Assembly (NCBI GenBank): GCA_041743975.1 | Contig: JBGTLT010000172.1 | Coordinates: 1 to 64,000 of the forward strand | Source: JTS-RE37 sp041743975 | Lineage (GTDB): Bacteria; Bacteroidota; Bacteroidia; Flavobacteriales; Flavobacteriaceae | Direction: 5' to 3' | Length of the DNA stretch: 64,000 bases | Shown here: in pieces, positions 42,338 to 50,797 of the stretch | Layout of the letters: every line of letters begins with the position of its first letter | Numbering within the stretch: position 1 is the stretch's first letter | Made by a program: the position numbers and the translations under genes | The notes under the pieces: generated by a model | What the model was told of the DNA's origin: nothing | The model's input: the letters and a program-made list of their open reading frames with translations, nothing else | The model's database searches: none

Positions 42338-44101
42338 ATGAAAAGGAATTTGAATTATTCAGTGTACACTTTCCTGCTTATGATGGCACTGATTGTTACC
42401 GGCTGCCAGTCAGAGTTTGAACCCCTGCCCACCACGGACGAACAGCAGACAATCGAGACCAATTCCAGTACCGCGAAACTCATTGAGGGTACCGCCTCCC
42501 ATGATGGTTCCTATGATAATATCGTGGATAGAGCGAGTTGTTTTGCCATCCGTTTTCCGTATACCATACGTGTAAACGGTACAGAGATAACAATCAAATC
42601 CAGGGAAGACCTGCATGTGGTGGAAGAGATCTTTGATAGTGTTGAAAATGATGAGGATATCCTGGATATCATTTTCCCGGTTACCATCACTTTGGGGAAT
42701 TATGACGAGGTGGTACTCAATGGCATGGATGACCTGCGGGAACTGGCGGAATCCTGTGTTGAAGGCGGGGATGATAACGACATCGAATGTATAGATTTTG
42801 TGTATCCCATGAAATTATACACCTTCGATATCAGCCAACAGCAGACCGGAAGTGTGCAGGTAAACAACGACCTTGAAATGCGCAGGTTTTTTGACGGACT
42901 GACAGAAAATGAGCTTATCAGCATTGATTTCCCTGTGAATCTGGTCCTGTATGACGGGACTGAAGTCCATGTCAACAGCAATGCCGAATTGTCAAACGCC
43001 ATCGAAATAGCCAGGAATGTCTGTGATGAAGATGATGACAATGATCATAATGATGACGATTTTAACCAGGAACGTCTTGATAACCTACTGGTTACATGCC
43101 CGTGGCTTATCCATGAGGTAGAACGGGACGCAGTGAACCAGACAGATCAGTATTTTGAATACCTGATGACTTTTATGGAAGATGGAACGGTTTCGGTCAG
43201 GGACAGGGAAGGTAATAGTTTAACCGGTTCCTGGTCCACCAGGGTTGCTGATCATAAAGTCCTTGTCAAGCTGGAATTTGATGTGCTGGTCGACTTTAAT
43301 CTGGACTGGTACGTATATGAATTGGAGGAAGGAGTTATAAAATTATATGCTGAAGGAGGCAATAAGATCATCATGCGCATTTCATGTGACCTGATAGATG
43401 CCGAGCCTGATACCCTTCGGGAAATTTTGAAGGAATGCAGCTGGATCATCAAAAAAGTTCAGGTTGATGATGTAGAGGTAAGGAGGCTGTTAGGATATGA
43501 ATTCAATTTCATGGCAGAAAACATGGTTACCCTGACCAAAGGGGATGTGATTTCCGAAGGATCATGGGAAATCACCCTGAACGCACAAGGCAGGCTTGTA
43601 ATGTCCATTGTAATGGGCGATGAGAGCGATGTTAGCTTTGAATGGCCATTGTCTGACCTTAGGTATGACCGTTTGATATTTGAAATCCCTGAATCTGGTT
43701 ATGAGTTGATTTTGCAACGGGTTTGTGATGATAACAATGCAGATGGTGATGTCCTGGAAATCAGGAACATCCTGATGGGAGGCGAATGGATGATCGCCAA
43801 TTATGCTTACCAGGGCAGCATTGCCGACGAAAGTTTGGTGGGATATCGGTTTGGATTTCAGGCTGAACACAGACTGAGTGTGAACACTACACCAACTGGT
43901 CCGGAAATGGTAGGATTATGGAGGGTGATCCGAAACAGCGACGGTAAACTCAAAGTCTACCTGAATTTAGGAGAAGGTGATCCGCTTGCAGAGCTTACGG
44001 ACGACTGGGATCTTTTCTCCATAACCTCCGGGAGGTTGGAGTTGAATGATGTAAATGGAGATGACGGCGTTACAATCCTGGTATTTGAAAGGATGAATTA
44101 G
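42338..44101 (+). CDS. Repeat-built outer-surface lipoprotein, divergent from the sigma/FecR system
   Basis: Lipoprotein of 587 residues; no named family recognised. The signal peptide ends in a lipobox with Cys23 (IVTGCQ). The N-terminal half has four related 35-45 residue units (about 68-100, 111-140, 151-195, 198-229) of the pattern FPVT...V.S...L, grouped in pairs that end or start with Cys. An Asp/Asn-rich linker (229-243) follows, then three units of about 110 residues (from about 246, 358 and 468), each with CxWxI/EWMI, a LxGYxFxFMAE-type strand and a GxW segment resembling lipocalin-like repeats. The Met at 42338 is chosen for the signal peptide. A strong terminator follows. Confidence 0.8.
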   Translation: MKRNLNYSVYTFLLMMALIVTGCQSEFEPLPTTDEQQTIETNSSTAKLIEGTASHDGSYDNIVDRASCFAIRFPYTIRVNGTEITIKSREDLHVVEEIFDSVENDEDILDIIFPVTITLGNYDEVVLNGMDDLRELAESCVEGGDDNDIECIDFVYPMKLYTFDISQQQTGSVQVNNDLEMRRFFDGLTENELISIDFPVNLVLYDGTEVHVNSNAELSNAIEIARNVCDEDDDNDHNDDDFNQERLDNLLVTCPWLIHEVERDAVNQTDQYFEYLMTFMEDGTVSVRDREGNSLTGSWSTRVADHKVLVKLEFDVLVDFNLDWYVYELEEGVIKLYAEGGNKIIMRISCDLIDAEPDTLREILKECSWIIKKVQVDDVEVRRLLGYEFNFMAENMVTLTKGDVISEGSWEITLNAQGRLVMSIVMGDESDVSFEWPLSDLRYDRLIFEIPESGYELILQRVCDDNNADGDVLEIRNILMGGEWMIANYAYQGSIADESLVGYRFGFQAEHRLSVNTTPTGPEMVGLWRVIRNSDGKLKVYLNLGEGDPLAELTDDWDLFSITSGRLELNDVNGDDGVTILVFERMN

Positions 44102-44150
44102 TTTCCAGTTTTCAAATATAGAGTGCCTTTTTTTGCCCCTGGTTTACTGA

Positions 44151-44185
44151 AAAGGGTGGTTTCAACTGAAACCACCCTTTTTTCA
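44151..44185 (+). terminator. Terminator after the repeat lipoprotein gene
   Basis: AAAGGGTGGTTTCA (44151-44164) and TGAAACCACCCTTT (44167-44180) form a near-perfect stem followed by T residues. Confidence 0.85.
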
Positions 44186-44229
44186 TTTACATTTCTGACT
44201 GAGAAGTTCACTCATCCCATTGATATTCT

Positions 44230-44237
44230 TAAATTTG
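44230..44237 (+). promoter_or_regulatory. Putative -7 box of ffh
   Basis: TAAATTTG, an exact TAnnTTTG match, 29 bases upstream of the ffh ATG and after the preceding terminator. No clear -33 element. Confidence 0.55.
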
Positions 44238-44266
44238 CACTTCCCATTCATAAAGCAGCAGAGAAG

Positions 44267-45601
44267 ATGTTCGACAATTTAAGCGAAAAGTTAGATAAAG
44301 CCCTCCATGTCCTCAAAGGGCATGGCCAGATAACGGAGATTAATGTAGCGGAAACCACCAAGGAAGTGCGCAGGGCACTGCTCGATGCCGATGTGAATTT
44401 TAAAATTGCCAAGGAGTTTACCAATCGGGTAAAGGAGAAGGCTCTTGGCCAGAATGTATTGACCACCCTGCAACCGGGGCAGTTGATGGTCAAGATCGTA
44501 AAAGATGAACTGACGGAACTCATGGGCGGGGATTCCGAGGGGATCAACCTTTCCGGCAACCCGAGCGTGATACTGATGTCGGGACTGCAAGGGTCGGGGA
44601 AGACTACCTTTTCGGCAAAACTGGCCAACTATTTAAAGACAAAGAAGTCGAAAAACCCATTATTGGTAGCGTGCGATGTGTACCGGCCCGCGGCGATTGA
44701 CCAGTTGCATATGGTGGGGGAGCAGGTAGGCGTGCAGGTGTATTCCGATAAGGAAAACAATGATCCCGTTGCGCTGGCCAAAGCCGGGGTGGCCCATGCC
44801 AAAGCGAATGGCCATAACGTAGTGATCATCGATACGGCAGGCCGACTTGCAGTGGACGAGCAAATGATGACCGAGATAGCAAATATCCGGGATGCGGTCC
44901 AGCCTCAGGAAACCTTGTTTGTAGTTGATGCCATGACTGGGCAGGATGCGGTAAACACGGCAAAAGCATTTAACGATGTTTTGAATTTTGATGGGGTGAT
45001 CCTCACAAAACTCGATGGGGATACCCGGGGTGGTGCCGCCATTTCCATCAAATCAGTTGTGGATAAGCCGATAAAGTTTATAGGTACCGGGGAGAAAATG
45101 GATGCCCTGGATGTGTTCTATCCATCACGGATGGCTGACCGGATCCTGGGGATGGGGGATGTGATCTCCCTGGTGGAACGGGCACAGGAACAATTTGATG
45201 AAGAGGAGGCCCGGAAGATCCAGAAGAAGATAGCCAAAAACCAATTTGGATTTGATGATTTCCTGAAGCAAATACAGCAGATCAAGAAAATGGGGAGCAT
45301 GAAAGACCTTATGGGCATGATCCCCGGGGCCGGCAAAGCTTTAAAAGGCCTGGATATCGACGATGATGCCTTTAAACATATCGAAGCAATTATCCATTCC
45401 ATGACACCCGATGAACGCTCCAACCCTTCCAAGCTCAATGCCGCCCGGAAAAAAAGGATCGCCGCAGGCAGCGGACGGACGGTACAGGAGGTGAACCAAC
45501 TCCTTAAACAGTTTGAACAAATGAGCAAGATGATGAAAATGATGCAGGGCGGTGGCAGCAAAAAAATGATGCAGATGATGAGCGGGCTGGGGCCGAAGTA
45601 A
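44267..45601 (+). CDS. ffh: Signal recognition particle protein Ffh
   Basis: SRP GTPase that binds 4.5S RNA and signal sequences and delivers ribosomes to FtsY. 444 residues from MFDNLSEKLDKALHVLKGHG. The NG domain has GLQGSGKTTFSAKLA, DTAGRLAVD and TKLDGDTRGGAA. The M domain ends with a Met-rich tail starting MSKMMKMMQGGG. The frame extends 48 codons upstream through the terminator and promoter, so that extension is rejected. Confidence 0.97.
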   Translation: MFDNLSEKLDKALHVLKGHGQITEINVAETTKEVRRALLDADVNFKIAKEFTNRVKEKALGQNVLTTLQPGQLMVKIVKDELTELMGGDSEGINLSGNPSVILMSGLQGSGKTTFSAKLANYLKTKKSKNPLLVACDVYRPAAIDQLHMVGEQVGVQVYSDKENNDPVALAKAGVAHAKANGHNVVIIDTAGRLAVDEQMMTEIANIRDAVQPQETLFVVDAMTGQDAVNTAKAFNDVLNFDGVILTKLDGDTRGGAAISIKSVVDKPIKFIGTGEKMDALDVFYPSRMADRILGMGDVISLVERAQEQFDEEEARKIQKKIAKNQFGFDDFLKQIQQIKKMGSMKDLMGMIPGAGKALKGLDIDDDAFKHIEAIIHSMTPDERSNPSKLNAARKKRIAAGSGRTVQEVNQLLKQFEQMSKMMKMMQGGGSKKMMQMMSGLGPK

Positions 45602-45660
45602 ACGGCATCAATTGACAGTAGGCAGTTTTCGTATTAGTGGGCAGCAAATCAGGATAGTAA

Positions 45661-46021
45661 ATGGGATTTGAAAAATGGATGGCAATGGAAAAGGGATTGC
45701 AAATGGCAATGGCGATAGTTGACGCCTCCAAATCATTCCTGAAATAAGAGGGATATTGTCTTCCTGACCAGATAAGACTTTCATCCAGGTGGGTTTGCCC
45801 GAATAGTGCGGAAGCATATCGGAAAAGAAGATATCCGGGACACTACCTCAATAAATGGACTGACGCTGATAGTGAAAATTCGGAAACCCAGGCCGTCTTA
45901 GATTTGCTGAATGTTGCAAATTTAGTAGTAATGAAGATTGCGATAAACTATTGATACACAGCCGGGAGACCTGCAAACTAATTTAATAGCTGATTACTAA
46001 CCCGGCAGGTTTGGAGCATAG
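45661..46021 (+). pseudogene. Decayed four-helix-bundle (S23/IVS-type) protein gene
   Basis: Frame from ATG 45661 reads MGFEKWMAMEKGLQMAM and KSFLK, then a TAA at 45745 where the family has Glu. It continues in the same frame with EGYCLPDQIRLSSRW, SAEAYRKRRYPGHYLNKW and TDADSENSETQAVLDL, stopping at 45952. These match the family pattern SLTDQIRRSSRSV...AYRKRRYP...DADSENSETQ as I remember it. A LIADY...PGRFGA remnant near 45990-46021 suggests an internal deletion. Flanking sequence has short repeats (ACTGCATACTGCC-type before folD). The rest of the 45602-46057 gap holds no gene. Confidence 0.7.
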
Positions 46022-46057
46022 GGACTGCATACTGCCACTGAATACTGCATACTATAT

Positions 46058-46948
46058 ATGGAATTACTTGACGGAAAGAAAATAGCCAATCAAATAAAGG
46101 ATGAAATTGCCGCAGAAGTGGCAAAAATGAAGGAACGCGGCGAGAAAGTACCCCATTTGGCAGCAGTCATTGTAGGGAATGACGGCGCCAGCCTTACCTA
46201 TGTCGGGAGTAAGGTCCGTGCCTGCGAACGGGTGGGATTTGAGTCCACATTGGTGCGGTTGCCCAGTACCACTTCCGAGGAAGAATTACTCAATAAGATA
46301 AGCGAACTGAACAACGACGAGAATATCGATGGGTTTATTGTGCAGCTTCCGTTACCGGAGCAAATAAATACCCAGGCTGTGATCATGGCGGTGGACCCGG
46401 ACAAGGATGTGGATGGTTTCCACCCGATGAATTTCGGGAAAATGGCATTGGATATGAGCACTTTCATCCCGGCTACCCCGTTTGGCATTCTGGAATTGCT
46501 GGAGCGTTATGATGTGGACACCAAAGGCAAACATACCGTGGTTATCGGACGCAGCCATATAGTAGGGCGGCCTATGAGCATCTTGATGGGCCGGAAAGGG
46601 TGGCCCGGCAATTCAACGGTAACCCTGACCCATAGCCATACCAAAAATATCACCCAGATTATTTCCCAGGCTGATATTGTCATTTCCGCTTTGGGTGTCC
46701 CCAATTTTTTAAAGGCTGAAATGATCAAGGATGATGCCGTCGTGATCGATGTCGGCATCACACGGGTCGCAGATGATACCCGCGAAAAAGGGTATTACCT
46801 CACAGGAGATGTAGATTTTGAGAACGTCAGCAAAAAAGCTTCCTATATAACACCTGTGCCCGGGGGGGTTGGCCCCATGACAATTGCGATGCTCCTTAAG
46901 AATACATTGCTGGCCCGGGAAAGGCATAGGGGCAAAAAACGGTCCTAA
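46058..46948 (+). CDS. folD: Bifunctional methylenetetrahydrofolate dehydrogenase/cyclohydrolase
   Basis: Folate one-carbon enzyme interconverting 5,10-methylene-, methenyl- and 10-formyl-tetrahydrofolate. 296 residues with the catalytic Tyr/Lys region LTYVGSKVRACERVGF, IDGFIVQLPLPEQ, DKDVDGFHP and the nucleotide-binding VVIGRSHIVGRPMSILM and TPVPGGVGPMTIAML. Its last four bases overlap a convergent small lipoprotein gene. Confidence 0.97.
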   Translation: MELLDGKKIANQIKDEIAAEVAKMKERGEKVPHLAAVIVGNDGASLTYVGSKVRACERVGFESTLVRLPSTTSEEELLNKISELNNDENIDGFIVQLPLPEQINTQAVIMAVDPDKDVDGFHPMNFGKMALDMSTFIPATPFGILELLERYDVDTKGKHTVVIGRSHIVGRPMSILMGRKGWPGNSTVTLTHSHTKNITQIISQADIVISALGVPNFLKAEMIKDDAVVIDVGITRVADDTREKGYYLTGDVDFENVSKKASYITPVPGGVGPMTIAMLLKNTLLARERHRGKKRS

Positions 46949-47103
46949 AGTTCCGCAGCGGGGATATCCCGTATCATATCCATCCCCTGCGTACTGTCTG
47001 CAGGAGTTATAATGTCAATGTCCTGATTGCCTTCATGATTGGTGCATCCGGCAATATTCAATAAGGCTACACTCAAAACAACTCCCAGTACAATCTTTTT
47101 CAT
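46945..47103 (-). CDS. Small lipoprotein, 52 residues
   Basis: A short reading frame with a clear lipoprotein signal: MKKIVLGVVLSVALLNIAGC, with the acylated Cys at residue 20. The mature part is only about 32 residues, acidic, beginning CTNHEGNQDIDI. I do not recognise a family. It converges on folD with a 4-base overlap and starts 121 bases from the divergent esterase-like lipoprotein gene. The length and perfect lipobox make it a likely real gene. Confidence 0.65.
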   Translation of the reverse strand: MKKIVLGVVLSVALLNIAGCTNHEGNQDIDIITPADSTQGMDMIRDIPAAEL

Positions 47104-47224
47104 AACAATGTAATTTAGTAGGTATCAGAAACCAGCCCGGAAAGGTTAGAACGCAGTATTTCCGGATTTGTTATTTGCGGGATTGTTGAAAAGCACTACC
47201 TTTTGATGAAAATAACGGATTGAT

Positions 47225-48961
47225 ATGAAGTATTTCATACCACTAATACTCCCGCTGTTCTTGTGCCTGTCCGGATGTATGGCCACATCCGAAAAAGTGC
47301 CGGAAATCGCTATCCGCGTTTCATTTCCTGAGGCTGCCCATTCCGGTCCCCTGGATGGCCGGCTCCTGTTGATGCTCTCCACCAATGAGGCAGCGGAACC
47401 CCGTTTTCAGATCAATGACGGGCTGCAGACACAATTGATATTCGGATTAAATGCAGAAGGGATGGCTCCGGGGGAAACCTGGTCATTCAGCCCGGAAATT
47501 CCGGGATTCCCATACGCCACACTGGGGGATGTGCCTCCGGGGGAATACACGGTGCAAGCCCTGTTGCATGTATATGAGACTTTTAACCTTTCTACCGGCC
47601 ATACCGTGAAACTGCCTATGGACAACGGGGAGGGCCAGCAATGGAACAGCTCCCCTGGCAACCTGTACAGCAAACCCTTTAAGATCACCATAACAGAAGA
47701 AGGGGTCCGGGACGTGGAAGTAATAATGGACCAGGTAATTCCACCCATCCCCGAGCCTGAAGATACCGAGTGGGTGAAACACATCAGGATAAAGTCGGAT
47801 AAGTTGTCTGAATTCTGGGGGCGCGACATGTACCTGGGGGCCCATGTACTGTTGCCAAAGGGGTTTAAGGAACATCCGGAAGCAAAATATCCCCTGATGG
47901 TCTTCCATGGCCATTTCCCGTCAGATTTCAGCGGATTTCGGACAGCACCGCCCGACCAGGGGCTTAAACCTGACTATTCCGAAAGGTTTGGTGTGGAAGG
48001 GTATAATATACTCCAGCAACAGGAAGCCTATGATTTTTATAAGCGGTGGAACGAACCGGACTTCCCCAGGTTCCTGATTATAGAAATACAGCATCCCACC
48101 CCCTATTATGATGACTCCTATGCCGTTAATTCTGCAAACCAGGGACCATACGGAGATGCGATCACCTATGAACTGATACCCCATATTGAAAAGGAGTTCA
48201 GGGGGATGGGTGAGGGCTGGGCCCGCTTTCTGTATGGCGGTTCCACCGGCGGTTGGGAAGCCCTTGCGGTCCAGGTATCCTATCCTGATGAATACAATGG
48301 CTGCTTTGCCGCATGTCCGGACCCTATTGATTTCAGGGCCTATTGCCTGACAAACATTTATGAAGACGAAAATGCGTATTACTATAAAAGTGACCATAAA
48401 AATCTCGAAGTCCCCAGCCACCGGAATTACCTCGGACAGATACAGAGCACCCTTCGGGAAGGCAACCAGCTTGAATTGGTATTGGGGGACAAGAGCCGAT
48501 CCGGGCAACAATGGGACATCTGGGAAGCGACCTATTCGCCCCAGGGGGAGGAAGGATACCCAGCCAGGCTATGGGATAAAAAAACCGGGGTTATCAACCA
48601 TGACATCGCAGCGTATTGGAAAGAGAACTATGACCTGCGGTATATACTGGAACGGGATTGGGACAAGCTGGGGGACAAACTGAAGGGGAAGATCCATATC
48701 TATTGCGGGGATATGGATAATTACTACCTGAACAATGCCGTCTACCTGATGGAAGATTTCCTGGAGAGTACCAGGGATCCGCACTATGAGGGCGAGGTTT
48801 TATACGGTGACCGGAAGGAACATTGCTGGAACGGGGACCCGGAACTCCCTAATTACATAACCCGCCTCAGGTATAACAGTATGTATGTTCCCAAAATTAT
48901 GAAACGGATCGCGGAAAGTGCACCGCAGGGGGCCGACCTAACAAGTTGGCGGTACCAATAA
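47225..48961 (+). CDS. Lipoprotein with esterase-like alpha/beta hydrolase domain
   Basis: Surface or periplasmic lipoprotein of 578 residues with lipobox Cys18 (LCLSGCMA). Residues about 25-170 form a beta-rich domain. From about 185 a hydrolase fold starts (MYLGAHVLLPKGFKEHPEAKYPLMVFHGH) with the nucleophile elbow GGSTGGWEA (Ser340) and a likely catalytic His in DRKEHCWNG near the C-terminus. Architecture resembles Esterase D/feruloyl-esterase-like secreted hydrolases, but the substrate is unknown. A GH43-type lipoprotein follows, which suggests work on plant or algal polysaccharide or its esters. Confidence 0.75.
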   Translation: MKYFIPLILPLFLCLSGCMATSEKVPEIAIRVSFPEAAHSGPLDGRLLLMLSTNEAAEPRFQINDGLQTQLIFGLNAEGMAPGETWSFSPEIPGFPYATLGDVPPGEYTVQALLHVYETFNLSTGHTVKLPMDNGEGQQWNSSPGNLYSKPFKITITEEGVRDVEVIMDQVIPPIPEPEDTEWVKHIRIKSDKLSEFWGRDMYLGAHVLLPKGFKEHPEAKYPLMVFHGHFPSDFSGFRTAPPDQGLKPDYSERFGVEGYNILQQQEAYDFYKRWNEPDFPRFLIIEIQHPTPYYDDSYAVNSANQGPYGDAITYELIPHIEKEFRGMGEGWARFLYGGSTGGWEALAVQVSYPDEYNGCFAACPDPIDFRAYCLTNIYEDENAYYYKSDHKNLEVPSHRNYLGQIQSTLREGNQLELVLGDKSRSGQQWDIWEATYSPQGEEGYPARLWDKKTGVINHDIAAYWKENYDLRYILERDWDKLGDKLKGKIHIYCGDMDNYYLNNAVYLMEDFLESTRDPHYEGEVLYGDRKEHCWNGDPELPNYITRLRYNSMYVPKIMKRIAESAPQGADLTSWRYQ

Positions 48962-48966
48962 ACCAA

Positions 48967-49036
48967 TTAATCAAAAGAATTCTCCGGGGCTTTTGTCACG
49001 GGGTTTCCGAAACCGCCTAAGCGGTTACGGGTGAGG
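48967..49036 (+). repeat. Two-hairpin dispersed repeat, copy 4
   Basis: Begins TTAATCAAAAGAATTCTCCGG and ends GGTTACGGGTGAGG. It retains the second hairpin (CGAAACCGC-CTAA-GCGGTTACG, one mismatch) but has lost the CCTCTCC hairpin. It fills the gap between the esterase-like and GH43-type genes, 42 bases before the GH43 start. Confidence 0.8.
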
Positions 49037-49078
49037 AAGAAATTCTTTATTTGGTTGCAAAAGCTGCCATTAAAAAGT

Positions 49079-50101
49079 ATGGGAAAATTTATTTATATAA
49101 CTGCATTCTTGTGCCTCCTCCTTTGTTGCAGGGAAGTGAAACAAAAGGACCCGGGGGCTACGCCCCTTAAAACGTCCGGTAACCCTATTTTTGAAGGCTG
49201 TTATGCCGATCCTGAAGGCGCTGTTTTTGACAATACATATTGGGTATATCCTACCTTTTCAAGTTCCTATGACAAGCAGGTGTTCTTGGATGCTTTTTCC
49301 TCCCCGGACCTCATTACCTGGGAAAAACACGCAAGGATCCTGGATACCACGGCTATCAAATGGGCCCGGCAGGCCATGTGGGCACCCAGTATTATACAAA
49401 AGGACAACCGATTTTATTTGTTCTTCGGGGCCAATGATATCCAGCGGCCCGGGCGGGATTCCTATGACCCGGACAATGATATCAACCATTTTGGAGGCAT
49501 TGGCGTGGCCGTGGCCAATTCCCCGGCCGGGCCCTTTACCGATTTTTTGGGGAAACCCCTTATCTCCGGTTTTTACAATGATGCGCAGCCCATTGACCAG
49601 TTTGTATTCAAGGATGTGGATGGTACCTACTATATGTTCTATGGGGGATGGGGGCATTGCAACATGGGGAAGCTCAATACGGATTTTACGGGCTTTCTAC
49701 CCTGGGAAAACGGGGAACTTTTTAAAGAAGTCACCCCGGAAGGCTATGTGGAAGGCCCATTTATGTTCCTGCGCAAGGGAATCTATTATTTTATGTGGTC
49801 TGAAGGAAACTGGACGGACGGCAGCTACAGGGTGGTCTACGCCATGGCGGACAAGGCTGCAGGCCCCTATAAAAGGGTGGGTACCATACTCGATAGCGAT
49901 GATTCTGTCGCCACGGGGGCCGGACACCATTCCGTCATCAATGTCCCGGGGACGGACAAATGGATCATGGTATACCACCGGCGCCCCATCCCCAACCAGG
50001 ACCGGGACCACCGGGTAACCTGCATGGACAGCATGGCCTTCAACCCGGATGGTACTATTAAAAAAGTAAAAATGACGTTTACGGGGTTGCCCAGGCTATA
50101 A
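49079..50101 (+). CDS. GH43-type glycoside hydrolase lipoprotein
   Basis: Predicted arabinofuranosidase/xylosidase-type five-bladed propeller enzyme. 340 residues from MGKFIYITAFLCLLLCC, a lipoprotein signal with Cys16 or Cys17. Catalytic candidates are Asp44 (CYADPEG, general base), Asp173 (QPIDQFVFKD, pKa modulator) and Glu225 (YVEGPFMF, general acid), in the usual GH43 order. A GTG at 49031 lies within the repeat and gives a poor signal peptide, so 49079 is chosen. It follows the esterase-like lipoprotein by 117 bases, almost all repeat. Confidence 0.88.
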   Translation: MGKFIYITAFLCLLLCCREVKQKDPGATPLKTSGNPIFEGCYADPEGAVFDNTYWVYPTFSSSYDKQVFLDAFSSPDLITWEKHARILDTTAIKWARQAMWAPSIIQKDNRFYLFFGANDIQRPGRDSYDPDNDINHFGGIGVAVANSPAGPFTDFLGKPLISGFYNDAQPIDQFVFKDVDGTYYMFYGGWGHCNMGKLNTDFTGFLPWENGELFKEVTPEGYVEGPFMFLRKGIYYFMWSEGNWTDGSYRVVYAMADKAAGPYKRVGTILDSDDSVATGAGHHSVINVPGTDKWIMVYHRRPIPNQDRDHRVTCMDSMAFNPDGTIKKVKMTFTGLPRL

Positions 50102-50234
50102 TCAGGTAATCCGGGTAAAGCCAGGTTCGAAACCCTCTTCCTCCTTCGACCTAATACCCCTCCCTTAATTTTGGTCCTCTAATCCGGTTTCATTGGATTA
50201 TACCCAACTTAAAAATCCCAAATATTTCTTAAAA

Positions 50235-50252
50235 TGCAACCAAAAAGTTGCA
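50235..50252. promoter_or_regulatory. Operator candidate 1, TGCAAC-N6-GTTGCA
   Basis: Perfect inverted repeat TGCAAC-CAAAAA-GTTGCA, 66 bases before the first DinB-fold gene. It matches the sequence found upstream of the ArsR-containing operon at 52201-52218. Confidence 0.7.
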
Positions 50253-50276
50253 TAAATTAAATTCAAGGATTAGATT

Positions 50277-50294
50277 AGCAACTTAATGGTTGCA
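50277..50294. promoter_or_regulatory. Operator candidate 2, AGCAAC-N6-GTTGCA
   Basis: AGCAAC-TTAATG-GTTGCA, one base from the full palindrome. It starts 42 bases after candidate 1, about four helical turns, so both would face the same side of the DNA. It ends 23 bases before the DinB-fold ATG. Confidence 0.65.
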
Positions 50295-50317
50295 TTATTA
50301 ATTTAAATCTACGACAA

Positions 50318-50797
50318 ATGGAAGTATTGACAGCAAACAAAAAGGCCGGGGTGTACACAGCTATGTTCCGGTTTCAGGAAGGGATTTTTAACAATGCCTT
50401 TGACAATTTAACACCCGAAGATGCCCTGGAACGACCATCAGGAAGGTCCAACCACCTCAACTGGCTGTTGGGCCATATCCTGCACTGCCGCTATATGCTG
50501 GCTGCGTTGGTCGGGGTGCAGGAACAGAACCCTTTTGGTGCCCTGTTCTGGGATCCCATAACGGATGTGGAATATCCTTCCATGGAAGATATTCGGGCCA
50601 CGTTCCCGGTGATCAGCGAGAAATTGCTATCCAAACTGGTGGCTTTCACAGATGAAGAACTGGATGCCAAACCCGTGCAGGGCCAACCATCGCTTTCTGA
50701 GATCATTTCATTTTTCACCTACCACGAAGCCTACCACATCGGGCAATTGGGGTATGTGCGGAAATTCATCGGGATGGGACCGCTAAAATCGAATTAA
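50318..50797 (+). CDS. DinB-fold protein, cytosolic
   Basis: Four-helix DinB/YfiT-like protein of 159 residues; such proteins often bind a metal with three His. Candidate ligands include His in NWLLGHILHCR and in YHEAYHIGQLG. No signal peptide. The biochemical role is unknown; members include thiol-dependent detoxification enzymes. It is translated directly ahead of a second DinB-fold gene (stop and start adjacent) and preceded by two operator-like palindromes. Confidence 0.85.
   Translation: MEVLTANKKAGVYTAMFRFQEGIFNNAFDNLTPEDALERPSGRSNHLNWLLGHILHCRYMLAALVGVQEQNPFGALFWDPITDVEYPSMEDIRATFPVISEKLLSKLVAFTDEELDAKPVQGQPSLSEIISFFTYHEAYHIGQLGYVRKFIGMGPLKSN

Noticed and set aside
49191..50018. 275-codon plus-strand frame within the GH43-type gene
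   Set aside because: Overlaps the GH43 gene in another frame; the encoded protein is low-complexity with many Trp, Pro, Met, while the GH43 frame has catalytic motifs.
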